DNA of 64,000 nucleotides from Sulfuriferula plumbiphila (GCF_009938015.1 NZ_AP021884.1:2405501-2469500); one strand, 5' to 3'; positions 1 through 9,580 are shown, numbered from the stretch's first letter. Numbers and translations are program-made. Notes: generated by a model not told the origin, from the sequence alone.

Positions 1-734
1 TGCGCCAGCGCCAAAGGTTTGGTCAGTTGCGCTCGATAGCCGTTCAGATCGCCAAGCCCGAGGGGACTCCCGCATGCCGCCAGATCCGCCGCAATCGCCC
101 GGGCCAGTTCGCCGCGATAGAAATCGTCCAGGCCGGTGCGGCTCAAATGGCGCAGGGTTGCAGCCATTTTCGGCTGGAAAAACAGGCTGCCTTCCGCTGG
201 CGCCTCTCCGTCCACCAGAAAACACTCGCGGAAGCCCGGCTGTGCTTCCAGCTCCGGCTGTTTTGCCCGAGTGCTGCGCATTTGACTGGCGGTGACGGGC
301 ACCCCGCGTTCCCCGTAGTGAATGGCGTCGGCGAACAGCCGGGACAAAGGCATGCGCCCGCCCCAGTGCTGCTTGCTCAACGCCAGCGCGCGCTCCCAGC
401 CCGACACCGTGCCCGCGACGGTATTGGCGGCCAAAGGCCCACGCACCGGAATGCTGTCCAACCCCTGGGCGTTATAAAACGATGGGGTCAGCCCTGCAGC
501 CGCCGCGCCGCAGGCATCGATGCCGACAGGGACCTGCCCCGGTTCATGGATAAGCCAAAAAGCGTCACCTCCGAGACCGGTCATGTGTGGATAAACCATC
601 GCAATCGTGGCGGCAGCGGCCACCATGGCCTCAATCGCGTCGCCGCCTTCCTCGAGTACATCGAGGGCCGCCCGCGACGCCAGGAAATGCGGTGCGACCG
701 CCATCGCACCGCCACACCTTAACGTATTGACCAT
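1..734 (-). CDS. Gamma-glutamyltransferase family protein, N-terminal part
   Basis: The minus strand is open from an ATG at 734 to the left edge, so the C-terminal half, including the self-processing Thr and the small subunit, is outside the window. The visible part has the family's opening pattern: a short lead, then PHFLASRAALDVLEEGGDAI, an Ala-rich helix, and HMTGLGGDAFWL, the glycine-rich segment of the large subunit. GGT enzymes hydrolyse or transfer gamma-glutamyl groups; family members without the glutathione residues can be cephalosporin acylases or other Ntn hydrolases, and the substrate cannot be fixed here. No signal peptide is obvious. It lies 51 bp downstream of an OFA-type transporter on the same strand and is probably co-transcribed. 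Confidence 0.8.
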   Translation of the reverse strand, partial: MVNTLRCGGAMAVAPHFLASRAALDVLEEGGDAIEAMVAAAATIAMVYPHMTGLGGDAFWLIHEPGQVPVGIDACGAAAAGLTPSFYNAQGLDSIPVRGPLAANTVAGTVSGWERALALSKQHWGGRMPLSRLFADAIHYGERGVPVTASQMRSTRAKQPELEAQPGFRECFLVDGEAPAEGSLFFQPKMAATLRHLSRTGLDDFYRGELARAIAADLAACGSPLGLGDLNGYRAQLTKPLALA

Positions 735-785
735 ATGATGTAATTACTCAAGGCATCTCCATAGCGAACCTCTGCACGCCAGCAT

Positions 786-2087
786 TCAAGCCAGCGCCGG
801 GGCGATTTCGATGCGTTCGGAAACCATCCGTTTGCGCCATGATTTGAGCACGAACAACGCAAGCAGAGCGGTAGCCACATCCATTACCGTGACAATGCCG
901 AAGATGGGCACCCAACTGTGCGTGCTTTCATGCAGCAAAGCGGCTACAGGGGCGCCGAGAATAGCGCCCACGCCCTGGGCCATGTACAAAAAGCCGTAGT
1001 TGGTCGTCGCGTTGCCGGTGCCGAAGATATCCGTCAAGGTGGAAGGAAACAGCGAGAAAATTTCACCCCATCCGAAGAACACAACACCGGACAGCAGGAC
1101 AAATGCCAGTGCATTGTCTCTAAAGGCAAGCATCATCACGATCGCCACGGCTTCCAGCAAAAACGCCACCGCCATGGTGTTTTCCCTGCCGATATGATCG
1201 GAAACCCAACCGAAAAACGGGCGTGTCAATCCGTTGGTAAATCGGTCAATCGACAACGCCAAAGGCAGCGCCGCCAGGCCGAACACCAGCACGTCGCTTA
1301 CCCCGAAATCCTTGGCGAACGCCCCCATCTGGGAGATGACCATCAGGCCGCCGGTGGACATCATGGTCATCATCACGAACAACAGCCAGAACACCGGTGT
1401 TTTCAGCATCTCGCCCGAGGTGAAATTGCGCGCGCCCTGAAAAACGGCTGTCCCGGAAGATATGACTGCATGTGGCGGCAGGCCGGATGGTTTCAGCGCA
1501 CGACGCAAACCCTGGGCGACGACCAATCCCACCAGACCGAGAGCGATGCCGAATACGGTTAAGGCGTGCGCATAGCCCGCGCTCTTGATCGTCGACGCAA
1601 TGGGGAAAGTCGTCAATATCGCACCGAAGCCATAGCCGGCTGCCACCAGACCTGTAGCAAGGCCACGCCTGTCGGGAAATAACTGCACCATCAATCCGAC
1701 AATGCCGACATAAATAATCCCCGTTCCGAATCCCCCCATTACCCCATAGGAAAGATATAACCCGGCCAAGTCATGGGCGGAAGCAGCCAGCACCCAACTG
1801 CCGCCGGTCAATAGTGCACCGACGGAAATCAATAACCGAGGCCCGAATTTTTGTATCAGGAATCCTTGCAGGGGTGAAAGCCAGGTCTGCAAAACGATAA
1901 AAATCGCAAACGTTGCCTGCACGCCAGCAAGACTGGCACCGAGTGAAGACTGCAAAGGCTTCACAAACAAGGTCCAGGCGTACTGAGAACTCGAAATGGA
2001 CATCATTGCAACAAGTCCGAAAATAAGCTGCCACCACCGGTTATGTGACCACTTGGACGCACTCTCTAAACCAGTCATTGTATTCAT
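786..2087 (-). CDS. OFA-family MFS transporter (oxalate/formate antiporter-like)
   Basis: A 433-residue major facilitator protein with about 12 hydrophobic segments. The first loop region (SSQYAWTLFVKPLQ) and the YLSYGVMGGFGTGIIYVG helix are characteristic of the oxalate:formate antiporter (OxlT/OFA) branch, which moves small carboxylates across the inner membrane. I start at the ATG at 2087, preceded by GAGGTG at good spacing, rather than at the GTG three codons upstream, which overlaps that ribosome-binding site. It precedes the gamma-glutamyltransferase gene, so the pair may import and process one compound; that is inference. Substrate specificity cannot be read from sequence alone. Confidence 0.8.
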   Translation of the reverse strand: MNTMTGLESASKWSHNRWWQLIFGLVAMMSISSSQYAWTLFVKPLQSSLGASLAGVQATFAIFIVLQTWLSPLQGFLIQKFGPRLLISVGALLTGGSWVLAASAHDLAGLYLSYGVMGGFGTGIIYVGIVGLMVQLFPDRRGLATGLVAAGYGFGAILTTFPIASTIKSAGYAHALTVFGIALGLVGLVVAQGLRRALKPSGLPPHAVISSGTAVFQGARNFTSGEMLKTPVFWLLFVMMTMMSTGGLMVISQMGAFAKDFGVSDVLVFGLAALPLALSIDRFTNGLTRPFFGWVSDHIGRENTMAVAFLLEAVAIVMMLAFRDNALAFVLLSGVVFFGWGEIFSLFPSTLTDIFGTGNATTNYGFLYMAQGVGAILGAPVAALLHESTHSWVPIFGIVTVMDVATALLALFVLKSWRKRMVSERIEIAPALA

Positions 2088-2096
2088 ACAATTCAC

Positions 2097-2842
2097 CTCA
2101 CTGAAATTGTCATACCTAACAATAGATAGGAACTTTCAGGAGGTATTGAGCAACATCCATGCTAGATATTAATCTTATTGTATTTCAATGAATTACACAA
2201 TAACCCCATATCAAATTGCGCATTTTCACCCAAACCCAACCCAGCATTGGTGCAGCGCATTCCGGAGTGGTGCACTTATCATTTGTTTTATTTTATCTAA
2301 ATATCATTAACATTTGACTGGATTTTTTGCGTTCAGCACCCTGCAATTAGCCGAAAAGCGCTTGCGCCAGGAACATATGCTTAGCTATAGTTTCTATGGC
2401 ATGCGTCTGATGCACGGGAGAGGTGCATGCAGATCCACAAGAAACAGCAAAGCCGTTTCAGAAAAACCAAACAGCGCTGGGTATATACACGGCTGCGGCA
2501 GCCAGGTCTTCCTCGCGAGGCACCCATGACTGATTGACCTCCCGTTAGCGCGACAGTGCGTACGGATTCACGGTGCGGACATATCTTTTTATGTTTGGCG
2601 TGGTATTTCAGTATTCACAAGGGGTGCAGACGTTTTTTCGTATGCACTGACGGACGGAAACCAGCCGCAGATGCGGCAAACCCGAGAAGACTAAAAATCG
2701 CAAGAGGAATCCCGGATATCACCAGTATCGGACATGAAATTTCTTTTGGTGAGCCCACGATGAACTCCTTCTATTGAGGCCCCCCCGCATCAAAAATCTC
2801 AAGCCATCTCAACATTGCGATAAATTCAACACTCTCTTGGCA
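2097..2842. other. Long stretch without a convincing gene
   Basis: About 745 bp separate the divergently placed MFS gene and the BON-domain gene's 3' end. The part nearest the transporter (2097-2330) is A+T-rich and should hold its promoter. Short open frames on the plus strand (2314-2529, 2556-2777, 2774-3001) have no recognisable domain and no convincing ribosome-binding site. I see no RNA gene or clear terminator. Confidence 0.5.
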
Positions 2843-3112
2843 TTAACCACGCACGCTCAGGTTATTCACCACATAGGAAACGCCCTGTATGTCTGCAGCC
2901 AGAGCTACAGCGAGCTGTTTCTGGGCGGCCTTGCTCACCCATCCAGTCAACTCAACGCCACCCGCAAATGTCTGCACATGGATGAATGCATGCTGCATTG
3001 ATTCATGCTGGACCAGAGCAGTTTGTATCTTGGCCGTGATGATTTGATCATCAACGGCCTTCAGTACCCGAATTTGCGAATCAAACGGCAGCGCGTGAAG
3101 TTGCATTTTCAT
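2843..3112 (-). CDS. Small BON-domain protein
   Basis: An 89-residue protein that is essentially one BON domain: an opening helix (DDQIITAKIQTALVQHESM), a beta pair with FAGGVELTGWV (the conserved 'G-x-V-x-L-x-G' core), and AAQKQLAVALAADIQGVSYV with the terminal Val-Asn-Asn-Leu motif. BON domains are found in OsmY-type and other envelope proteins and are thought to bind membranes. Here I see no clear signal peptide, so location is uncertain. It follows the EF-hand gene on the same strand but a terminator-like hairpin lies between them, so it is probably transcribed separately. Confidence 0.75.
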   Translation of the reverse strand: MKMQLHALPFDSQIRVLKAVDDQIITAKIQTALVQHESMQHAFIHVQTFAGGVELTGWVSKAAQKQLAVALAADIQGVSYVVNNLSVRG

Positions 3113-3284
3113 GGATCGATATCCCCAGTTTATTAAAACAGAACCGGTCAGTCACACACCAGCACTGCTATTTGACCATTGCATGGATCATGGCCGATCC
3201 AAGCGTGCGCTTCCCGGTAATTATCTTGCAGGAATTGGCAATCACAACAGTTCAGCCAGCCAACCATCCCGGATTTGCAAAACA

Positions 3285-3324
3285 ATCTAAAAATCAAGCC
3301 GCGCCTCGCGAAACGGCTTGATTA
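3285..3324 (-). terminator. Rho-independent terminator of the EF-hand gene
   Basis: On the minus strand a 10-bp stem (AATCAAGCCG paired with CGGCTTGATT, 3292-3323) is followed directly by a T run. The stem begins inside the stop codon of the EF-hand gene, so coding end and terminator are fused. Confidence 0.75.
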
Positions 3325-3630
3325 GTACTTCGGAGTACCTGTTGACGGCGCGCTTGTCGTCATTGCATTGGCAAGCTCTTGCGGACTCAATTTCCCGTCG
3401 TGGTTGGCGTCTGCTTCTTTGAACACTTGAGCCGTCATCCCCTGTGCCGAGGCTTCCTTAGGGCTGACAGAACCGTCATGATTGGTGTCAAACAGCGACA
3501 TGGCTGGGGCAACCTCAGATTTTGAGGCTGGCGCAGCGTGACTGGTACCTATCGCGCCCACAGCCAGTGCGGCCCCCAATACGCATGCTTGAATTGCTTT
3601 ATTTTGCAAATTTACAACACAGTAATTCAT
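3322..3630 (-). CDS. Secreted EF-hand calcium-binding protein
   Basis: A 102-residue protein with an N-terminal signal peptide (hydrophobic residues about 14-30, Ala-rich end near SHAAPA) and two EF-hand loops: DTNHDGSVSPKE and DANHDGKLSPQE, each with Asp/Asn ligands at positions 1, 3, 5 and the final Glu. It is therefore probably a periplasmic calcium sensor or buffer. Such small paired EF-hand proteins are common in Betaproteobacteria, mostly uncharacterised. It lies alone, with an A+T-rich upstream region (3631-3858) and an immediate terminator. Confidence 0.8.
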   Translation of the reverse strand: MNYCVVNLQNKAIQACVLGAALAVGAIGTSHAAPASKSEVAPAMSLFDTNHDGSVSPKEASAQGMTAQVFKEADANHDGKLSPQELANAMTTSAPSTGTPKY

Positions 3631-3858
3631 CCTGTATCTCCTTTACTCACACAGCAATATTGCTGTACAGACGTGATAAGCAATTGTTATGCCATATTAA
3701 ATTATCAATATAAAACATTACGTTACTTGTAAATAAAATGGAGAACACAGATTGTATGTCGCCTTCTGACAACACAAATCTGGCGATACCAGGCTAACTT
3801 ATTGAAAAATATTGGAATATATCTTGTCGCCGAACGGTGACGAAGGGAGGAACGGAAT

Positions 3859-5214
3859 TTATGACGATTTAAAAGCGGAGGCATCAAGCTGGTGTCTCTG
3901 CAGCAATTTATAGAACTCGGTACGGTTACGCTTGGACAATCGCGCCGCCTGCGTCACGTTGCCGGCAGTGATCTTCAGCACACGCACCAGGTAATCCCTT
4001 TCAAAGCGCTTACGCGCTTCTTCGAACGAAACCAGCTGCTCTTCTTCCTTATGCATGGCGTCGTACACCAGCACAGGCGAAATGAGCGGGGCCGTAGACA
4101 AGACAACACATTGCTCGACGATATTCATCAGTTGACGCACGTTGCCGGGCCAGGAGGCGCTCACCAGCATTTCCATCGCCTCGGGCGAGAATCCATTGAT
4201 GTTCTTCTGGTATTTCCTGGCAAGCAGCCCAAGAAAATGGTTTGCCAGCAAAGGAATATCCTCACGCCGCTGCGACAACGCCAGAATCGTTAACGCCACC
4301 ACGTTCAGCCGGTAATAGAGATCTTCGCGAAAGCCGCCTGTAGTAACTTCCGTCCTGAGATCGCGGTGCGTGGCGGAAATAATGCGCACATCCACCGGGA
4401 TGGTCTGCGCGGAACCCACCGGACGTATTTGCCTTTCCTGGAGCACCCGCAATAATTTGACCTGAAGCAGAAGCGGCATATCGCCGATTTCGTCGAGGAA
4501 CAGCGTGCCTCCCCCAGCCATCTGGAACAAACCCTGGTGATCGCGAACTGCGCCGGTAAAGGCTCCCTTGACGTGCCCGAACAGTTCCGACTCCAGCAAC
4601 TGTTCCGGTATCGCCGCGCAATTGACCGCCACAAAGGGTTGATGGGAGCGTTTTCCCGCATCATGAATGGCGTGGGCGAGCAATTCCTTGCCGGTGCCAC
4701 TTTCACCATGAATCAGCACACTTGCATCGCCTGCGGCGACGAGCTGGGCCTTGGTGAGAAGGTCCTCCATCGCGGCGCTTTGTGTGATGATGTCCGCACG
4801 CCACAGCGCTTGCGGCACCTCACTGTGAGGCGCAACACCGGGCGAAAGCCTGAGCGCCTGGGCGATCTGGGCCAACAAGGTCTTGCTGTCAAAAGGTTTG
4901 GCCAGATAGCCGAAAACCCCCCGCTGCGCGGCTGCAACCGCATCCGGAATCGTGCCATGCGCGGTCAGAATGATGACCGGCAAAGTGGGCGTGGTGCGAT
5001 GAATGTGCTCGAACAGCGCCATACCGTCCATGCCGCCCATCTGCATATCCGTGATGACCAGTTGTGGGCGCGACACGTCCAGATGATTGAGCGCTGCCTC
5101 CCCATTCTGCACCGCTTCAGTTTCATAGCCGGCAGCGCTCAGGCGGATCGAGAGCAGTTCAAGCAAATCGGCATCGTCATCGACAATCAGGATTTTTGGT
5201 CGGGATTCAGTCAT
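3859..5214 (-). CDS. glrR: Sigma-54-dependent response regulator GlrR/QseF
   Basis: A 451-residue NtrC-type activator: receiver domain (residues 1-120, ILIVDDDADLLELL, phospho-acceptor Asp in LVITDMQMGGMDG, Lys in YLAKPFD), AAA+ sigma-54 interaction domain (about 140-380, GESGTGKE Walker A, GAFTGA loop that contacts sigma-54, and FLDEIGDMPL Walker B), and a C-terminal Fis-type helix-turn-helix (NVTQAARLSKRNRTEFYKLL). Its position after a GlrK-like kinase and a QseG lipoprotein identifies the GlrK-QseG-GlrR (QseE-G-F) system. The start overlaps the qseG stop by 4 bp, indicating translational coupling. In enterobacteria the system controls envelope-stress and sRNA genes; its targets here are unknown. 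Confidence 0.9.
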   Translation of the reverse strand: MTESRPKILIVDDDADLLELLSIRLSAAGYETEAVQNGEAALNHLDVSRPQLVITDMQMGGMDGMALFEHIHRTTPTLPVIILTAHGTIPDAVAAAQRGVFGYLAKPFDSKTLLAQIAQALRLSPGVAPHSEVPQALWRADIITQSAAMEDLLTKAQLVAAGDASVLIHGESGTGKELLAHAIHDAGKRSHQPFVAVNCAAIPEQLLESELFGHVKGAFTGAVRDHQGLFQMAGGGTLFLDEIGDMPLLLQVKLLRVLQERQIRPVGSAQTIPVDVRIISATHRDLRTEVTTGGFREDLYYRLNVVALTILALSQRREDIPLLANHFLGLLARKYQKNINGFSPEAMEMLVSASWPGNVRQLMNIVEQCVVLSTAPLISPVLVYDAMHKEEEQLVSFEEARKRFERDYLVRVLKITAGNVTQAARLSKRNRTEFYKLLQRHQLDASAFKSS

Positions 5215-5792
5215 GGTTTTGCGCTAATTCCGTGCCTATCCCTGCGGATAAGGTTTTTTTCCATATTCTTGATGCCATCCACTTTCCCCTGCAATTGATC
5301 AGCACGTTTTTGCTCGTCTTTCAGTTTTTGCGACAGGTCCTCCACATTATTATTTGCGCGCTGTTGTTCTGCGATCAGCATCGCCATCATGCCTGCCAGA
5401 CCGCGCAAACCCGGGGATGCGGTTTTGGTTTCTTTCGTCAGCTCGTTGAGCAAACCGAGCGCTGCTGTCGTATCGTGGAAAGGCGCATTAGGAAGCACCA
5501 GAAGCAGCGCCACTCTCACACGGTTTACGTCGGTTCTGGCTTGCGCCAGACTCTGCCGCGCTTTGTCGTATTCTTTAACCAGCTCCGCCGCTGGCTGTTT
5601 ATGCAGATAATCGTAATACAGCATCAGTTCTTCTACCTGGCTGGTCACGATCAATGGTGGCGACCAGCCTGCAGCTGCCTTATGCGACGGACTCGCCGGC
5701 ATGTTTGAACAGGCGGCAAGGGATGCCAGCAGGATGGCTGGCAGAATCCAGAACCGCTGGCGTAAGTCACGCATGGATATCTTGCGGATCAC
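5211..5792 (-). CDS. qseG: QseG-like lipoprotein
   Basis: A 193-residue protein with a lipoprotein signal ending in the lipobox LAAC (Cys at residue 28), then a mainly helical region with heptad-like segments (RANNNVEDLSQKLKDEQKR) suggesting a coiled coil. In the GlrK/GlrR system the outer-membrane lipoprotein QseG interacts with the kinase; the identity here rests mostly on position between kinase and regulator plus the lipobox and helical character. It overlaps the kinase gene by 26 bp and the regulator by 4 bp, so all three form one operon. Confidence 0.75.
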   Translation of the reverse strand: MIRKISMRDLRQRFWILPAILLASLAACSNMPASPSHKAAAGWSPPLIVTSQVEELMLYYDYLHKQPAAELVKEYDKARQSLAQARTDVNRVRVALLLVLPNAPFHDTTAALGLLNELTKETKTASPGLRGLAGMMAMLIAEQQRANNNVEDLSQKLKDEQKRADQLQGKVDGIKNMEKNLIRRDRHGISAKP

Positions 5793-7275
5793 GGATGGGC
5801 AAAGTGAGACGAAAGTGGGCGCCAGCGCCGGCTTGTTTCACAAGCTCGATGTTGCCTCCATGCGCACGCGCATACTCCCGTGCAATGGACAATCCCAGGC
5901 CTGTTCCCTGGACATGCCTCTCAGGCGCCCTACGCCCCTGGTAAAAAGGCTCAAATACCTTGTCCCAGTCAGTCTCGTCGACGCCTGGGCCGGCATCCGT
6001 CACATCCAGCCAGGCCAGTTCGCCGACCTGGTTCGCCCATATTTTGATACACCCACCTGAAGGAGAAAACTTCACTGCATTCGACACGAGATTATCCACA
6101 ATAATGCTGACTTTTTGTTGGTCACACTCAATCATCAGCTCGGGGCAAGCCAGATCGACCTGCAAGCCTTTATTCATGATTGCGAGGTTCTGATCCTGCA
6201 ACACCGCGTTCACAACCCGCGCCAAGGACTCGCGGCGTTTTACAAGAGCGGTTTTTTCAGTCTGTAGCGCGCTGTAGTTAAGTAAATCCTCGATGCGTTT
6301 TTGCAATTGTATACTGTTGGTATACAGAATATTTGCTATCTGCCGCTGCTGCACGCTCAACTCGCCGGCCACACCTTCCGCCAGCAGATCGGCGCCTTCA
6401 CGAATTGCAGTGAGGGGGGTCTTGAGCTCGTGCGAAACATGCCGCAGAAACCGGGTCTTCTGCTCTTCCAGCTCCAGCAGGCGGCGGCGCATCCAGTCCA
6501 GCCGCTGACCAAGGTACCTTAAATCCTGCGGCCCAGCGACGCTCACCGCCTTGGAAAACTCACCCTGCCCCAGAGTCCGGATTGCGGCATCGATTTGTCG
6601 AATCGGACGCGCAATCAACACCGAAAAACCGAGTGCCAACAGCATCGCAAACGGGACCAAAGCAAGCAGTTGCCATACCACAACGGACCGGACATGCCCC
6701 GCCATATCCTGCATCGCATTCACCTCGCGTTCAATCAACGCATAGCCGCCAGACGAGAAAGTCCGTGCCGAATCCAGCAGCGGCACAAAGTCCCTCACTA
6801 TCTCTTGCAAGCCTTCTGGTGATCGGCGGGCAGCGGATACCTGCTGAAAAATGGCTGATTCAGATACTGTGAGCTTGTCCAGCACCCGCTTCTGGTCGGG
6901 GCGCAAAGAGGGCGAGGAGAGGCTCATGGCAGTGTTTCCGAATTTCGCGTGCGCCTGGAAATAACCCTCGAGCAAGGATGCGTCGCCCAGGATAAGCGCC
7001 TGTCGCACACTGCGTTCCATGGTGGTAATTTCATCCAGCAGGACGCGGCTGCCATGTGCAATTTGCGCTGCCTGATAGACTGCCTTGCGGCTCTGCCCAG
7101 CCAGTCGGTCAATGGATACGGCGCTATTGATGAGGGCGATGATAAGCGGCAGCGCCACCAGGGTAAATCCGATCAGAATCAGCTTCAGGAAAGATTTGGG
7201 ATTGTGTCGCAACAGCCCTTTGGAAGCGGGGACAGACCCATCATCCAGTTCCGGAAGCGGTGCGCTTGCGTTCAT
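5767..7275 (-). CDS. glrK: Sensor histidine kinase GlrK/QseE
   Basis: A membrane histidine kinase of about 502 residues: transmembrane helix near the N-terminus (KLILIGFTLVALPLIIALI), periplasmic helical sensor of about 150 residues, second membrane helix (WQLLALVPFAMLLALGFSVL), HAMP (RPIRQIDAAIRTLGQGEF), HisKA with the phospho-acceptor His in RHVSHELKTPLTAI, and HATPase_c with N box (IVDNLVSNAVKFS), DAGPGV and GTGLGLSIA boxes. It heads the glrK-qseG-glrR operon. I chose the ATG at 7275 because an AAAGGG-type site precedes it; ATG at 7302 is the alternative. The longer frame to 7380 starts within an intergenic-looking segment. Confidence 0.87.
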   Translation of the reverse strand: MNASAPLPELDDGSVPASKGLLRHNPKSFLKLILIGFTLVALPLIIALINSAVSIDRLAGQSRKAVYQAAQIAHGSRVLLDEITTMERSVRQALILGDASLLEGYFQAHAKFGNTAMSLSSPSLRPDQKRVLDKLTVSESAIFQQVSAARRSPEGLQEIVRDFVPLLDSARTFSSGGYALIEREVNAMQDMAGHVRSVVVWQLLALVPFAMLLALGFSVLIARPIRQIDAAIRTLGQGEFSKAVSVAGPQDLRYLGQRLDWMRRRLLELEEQKTRFLRHVSHELKTPLTAIREGADLLAEGVAGELSVQQRQIANILYTNSIQLQKRIEDLLNYSALQTEKTALVKRRESLARVVNAVLQDQNLAIMNKGLQVDLACPELMIECDQQKVSIIVDNLVSNAVKFSPSGGCIKIWANQVGELAWLDVTDAGPGVDETDWDKVFEPFYQGRRAPERHVQGTGLGLSIAREYARAHGGNIELVKQAGAGAHFRLTLPIRDPQDIHA

Positions 7276-7390
7276 TTCCTGAACCCTTTGCCTGGTTTGC
7301 ATGTGTCCAACATAACATAAAGCAGACGCCCGGCAAGGGGCCCAGCGTGGCCTGATGGGCAATGCGCCACGCCTTGCCAAACTAGTTTAT

Positions 7391-8206
7391 TCAGCGGAAT
7401 TTGGCCAGTTCCGGATCATCCACTTTCTGTTCAGGCAGCCCTGTCATCTCCGGCAATTCCGACAGCCTGGGCATACCGTTCTTGACCGTCACCTTGCCGC
7501 TTTTATCCTTCCATACGATACCCGGCGTACCGTTAAAGCCGAATTTTTGCATCAGCCCGGCATTCTTTTCCAGCTTTTTGGCAATCTCTGGATAAGCGCT
7601 GGCAGTGAATTTCGCGGGCGGATTTCTGCCCTTGCCGAAATTCTGTTCGTTGGCGCGGAACGCTGCGGTTGGGTTGGCCGAGGCAAGCATTTCTATCGCC
7701 TTGGGCAGGCTGCTCGGGGCGAGGTAGGCAACCGGCACCCAGCGCACTTGCAGGCCCGCTGCTTCATACGGCTGCAGCGCTTTCCAGGTCATGTGGCAGA
7801 ATGGACAGTTCGGATCGAAGAAAGCATACAGCGTGCTGCGGGGGGACTTGGCGCCTTCCACGATCATCGCGGTGTTTTCCAGTTCCTTGAATAGCGCTGC
7901 GAAATCCGGCTTCGGAATGTATTTCCCCGCATATTCTTGCGACAGGTTGGCGCCGCTCTCGTCAATCATCAAGCCAGCCAGCAGCGTTTTATTGTCAGGT
8001 GTGGTGAATACGATGGAATATTGCCCTTGCCTGGAAAGCACCCAACCCGTCATGCCGGATGCGGCGGGGAAAGATTTTTCCACCTTGACACCCTGGCCGA
8101 CGGCATTCTGAATCACCTTCGGGTAACCGGCTGCGAATGCGCTGGCGGATAGGCCAAGCACTACCCCGAACAGCACTGTTTGTTGCAAAGATAATTTCAA
8201 TTTCAT
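7391..8206 (-). CDS. dsbG: Thiol:disulfide interchange protein DsbG
   Basis: A 271-residue periplasmic protein: signal peptide (cleavage near SAFAAG), an N-terminal dimerisation region of about 100 residues, then a thioredoxin-fold catalytic domain with the active-site motif FDPNCPFCHMTW (CPFC) and the cis-Pro loop GFNGTPGIVWKD. The length and the separate dimerisation domain fit DsbC/DsbG isomerases; the motif context (sequence around HMTW) favours DsbG. These proteins repair or reduce disulfides in exported proteins and are recycled by DsbD. No dsbD lies nearby. It stands alone, 10 bp from no other same-strand gene, with about 115 bp to the kinase downstream. Confidence 0.85.
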   Translation of the reverse strand: MKLKLSLQQTVLFGVVLGLSASAFAAGYPKVIQNAVGQGVKVEKSFPAASGMTGWVLSRQGQYSIVFTTPDNKTLLAGLMIDESGANLSQEYAGKYIPKPDFAALFKELENTAMIVEGAKSPRSTLYAFFDPNCPFCHMTWKALQPYEAAGLQVRWVPVAYLAPSSLPKAIEMLASANPTAAFRANEQNFGKGRNPPAKFTASAYPEIAKKLEKNAGLMQKFGFNGTPGIVWKDKSGKVTVKNGMPRLSELPEMTGLPEQKVDDPELAKFR

Positions 8207-8505
8207 TCCTTTTTTGATTGGGGGGCACGCGATATTTCTGGTAGTTAGTTGCGAATGCTTTGAAAAGCGCTCTCCGATTAGGGCGGGTTAAAGTCATTTA
8301 GTTCATGATGCGAGCCTTTTGTGCACTATTTCAGATATGAGTGTCCGCAGTTGCTCACCCTTGATATAGCGACAGAGGGTAGATAGGATGCTGACATATT
8401 CAGTCACTTGGCATGACCATGGGAGCGATTCTCGCGGCATGCATATAGAAACGGACTGGTCTGGTTAATAACTGTTGGGCATGCCAAACATATTTCCATA
8501 TCCAG

Positions 8506-8907
8506 ATGACCTATCGGCTTCTCGCAGACTCGGTTCTGGTTCTTCATCTCCTGTTTATAGGATTCGTCATTTTCGGCGGCCTCATCGCGCATCGCTTTGC
8601 CTGGGTCGCGTCAATCCACATCCCGGCCGTCTGCTGGGGAATCTTCATTGAACTGACTGGAAAGCTGTGTCCACTCACTACGCTGGAAGTCGGGCTTCGC
8701 CGTGCTGCCGGTGATGCTGGCTACTCGGATAGCTTCATTGAACATTACCTCCTGCCCATCATCTATCCCACCGGGCTCACGAGAAGTATTCAATTCTGGT
8801 TGGCGGGTTTCGTAATACTCATCAACGTTGCAATATACGGGTGGTTTCTTTATCGACTGTGGGGTTCTCGATCAAATGCCAGCTCTCAAGACGCTCCATT
8901 TAAGTGA
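8506..8907 (+). CDS. DUF2784 family membrane protein
   Basis: A 133-residue protein with three or four transmembrane helices (about residues 4-25, 33-50, 100-122). The pattern LADSVLVLHLLFIGFVIFGG at the start, a conserved Trp-Gly-Ile-Phe-Ile-Glu-Leu-Thr-Gly segment with the following CPLT, and YPTGLTR are hallmarks of DUF2784. The function of the family is unknown. The 299-bp region before it (8207-8505) is intergenic and holds the divergent promoters of this gene and dsbG; no other feature is seen there. The gene converges on pgsA. Confidence 0.75.
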   Translation: MTYRLLADSVLVLHLLFIGFVIFGGLIAHRFAWVASIHIPAVCWGIFIELTGKLCPLTTLEVGLRRAAGDAGYSDSFIEHYLLPIIYPTGLTRSIQFWLAGFVILINVAIYGWFLYRLWGSRSNASSQDAPFK

Positions 8908-9007
8908 TTGTTCTGAAATGAACTATTTTGAGCGATTTTCGGCCTCGGCCTGATTACTCCGCTAACCAATCACCGCAGGTTCGGCTTATCCTGCCACTGT
9001 GCTTCTC

Positions 9008-9580
9008 TCACCGCCCATGCCTGATCACCTCTGGCACCGCCCGGCGCAGGTAGTAAGCCATCGACCACAGTGTGAGCACAGCGGCCAGCCAGATCAGCCA
9101 GGTACCGATTTGTCGGGTATCCAGACCGAGCAAAGGCTCATGGAACAGCAGCAGCAGGATGGCGGCCATTTGTGCCACGGTTTTGAGCTTGCCGATCATC
9201 GATACCGCCACGCTGCCGCGCGCGCCGATGCTGGCCATCCATTCGCGCAGGGCGGAGATGGTGATTTCGCGGCCGATGATGATGAGTGCGATGAGCGCAT
9301 CCACGCGCCCCAGTTTCACCAGCACGATGAGGGCGGCGGCGACCATCAGCTTGTCGGCCACCGGGTCGAGAAAGGCGCCGAATGCAGAGGTCTGGTTGAG
9401 AATGCGCGCCAGATAGCCGTCCAGCCAGTCGGTGAGGGCGGCGATACCGAACATGCCGGCGGCGGCAAGATTGACTTCGCGCGCGGTGAGCCAGCCGTCG
9501 GGCAGATAGAACACGGCAACGACCAGCGGAATCAGAATGATTCTGAGCCAGGTGAGCAGGTTAGGCAGGTTGAGCGGCAT
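9008..9580 (-). CDS. pgsA: CDP-diacylglycerol-glycerol-3-phosphate 3-phosphatidyltransferase
   Basis: A 190-residue inner-membrane enzyme that makes phosphatidylglycerol-phosphate, the committed step to phosphatidylglycerol and cardiolipin. The CDP-alcohol phosphotransferase signature is complete: DWLDGYLAR followed by eight residues and GAFLDPVADK, giving all the metal-binding aspartates. Several membrane helices surround it. Length matches the family. It lies 26 bp downstream of uvrC on the same strand; the uvrC-pgsA pairing is widespread in Proteobacteria, and both are probably on one transcript. Confidence 0.93.
   Translation of the reverse strand: MPLNLPNLLTWLRIILIPLVVAVFYLPDGWLTAREVNLAAAGMFGIAALTDWLDGYLARILNQTSAFGAFLDPVADKLMVAAALIVLVKLGRVDALIALIIIGREITISALREWMASIGARGSVAVSMIGKLKTVAQMAAILLLLFHEPLLGLDTRQIGTWLIWLAAVLTLWSMAYYLRRAVPEVIRHGR

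Noticed and set aside
27-722. Plus-strand frame of 231 codons at the left edge
   Set aside because: It is the shadow of the gamma-glutamyltransferase gene on the minus strand, which has clear family motifs.
2314-3001. Three short plus-strand frames in the gap before the BON gene
   Set aside because: No domain, no ribosome-binding site, unusual residue composition; treated as non-coding.
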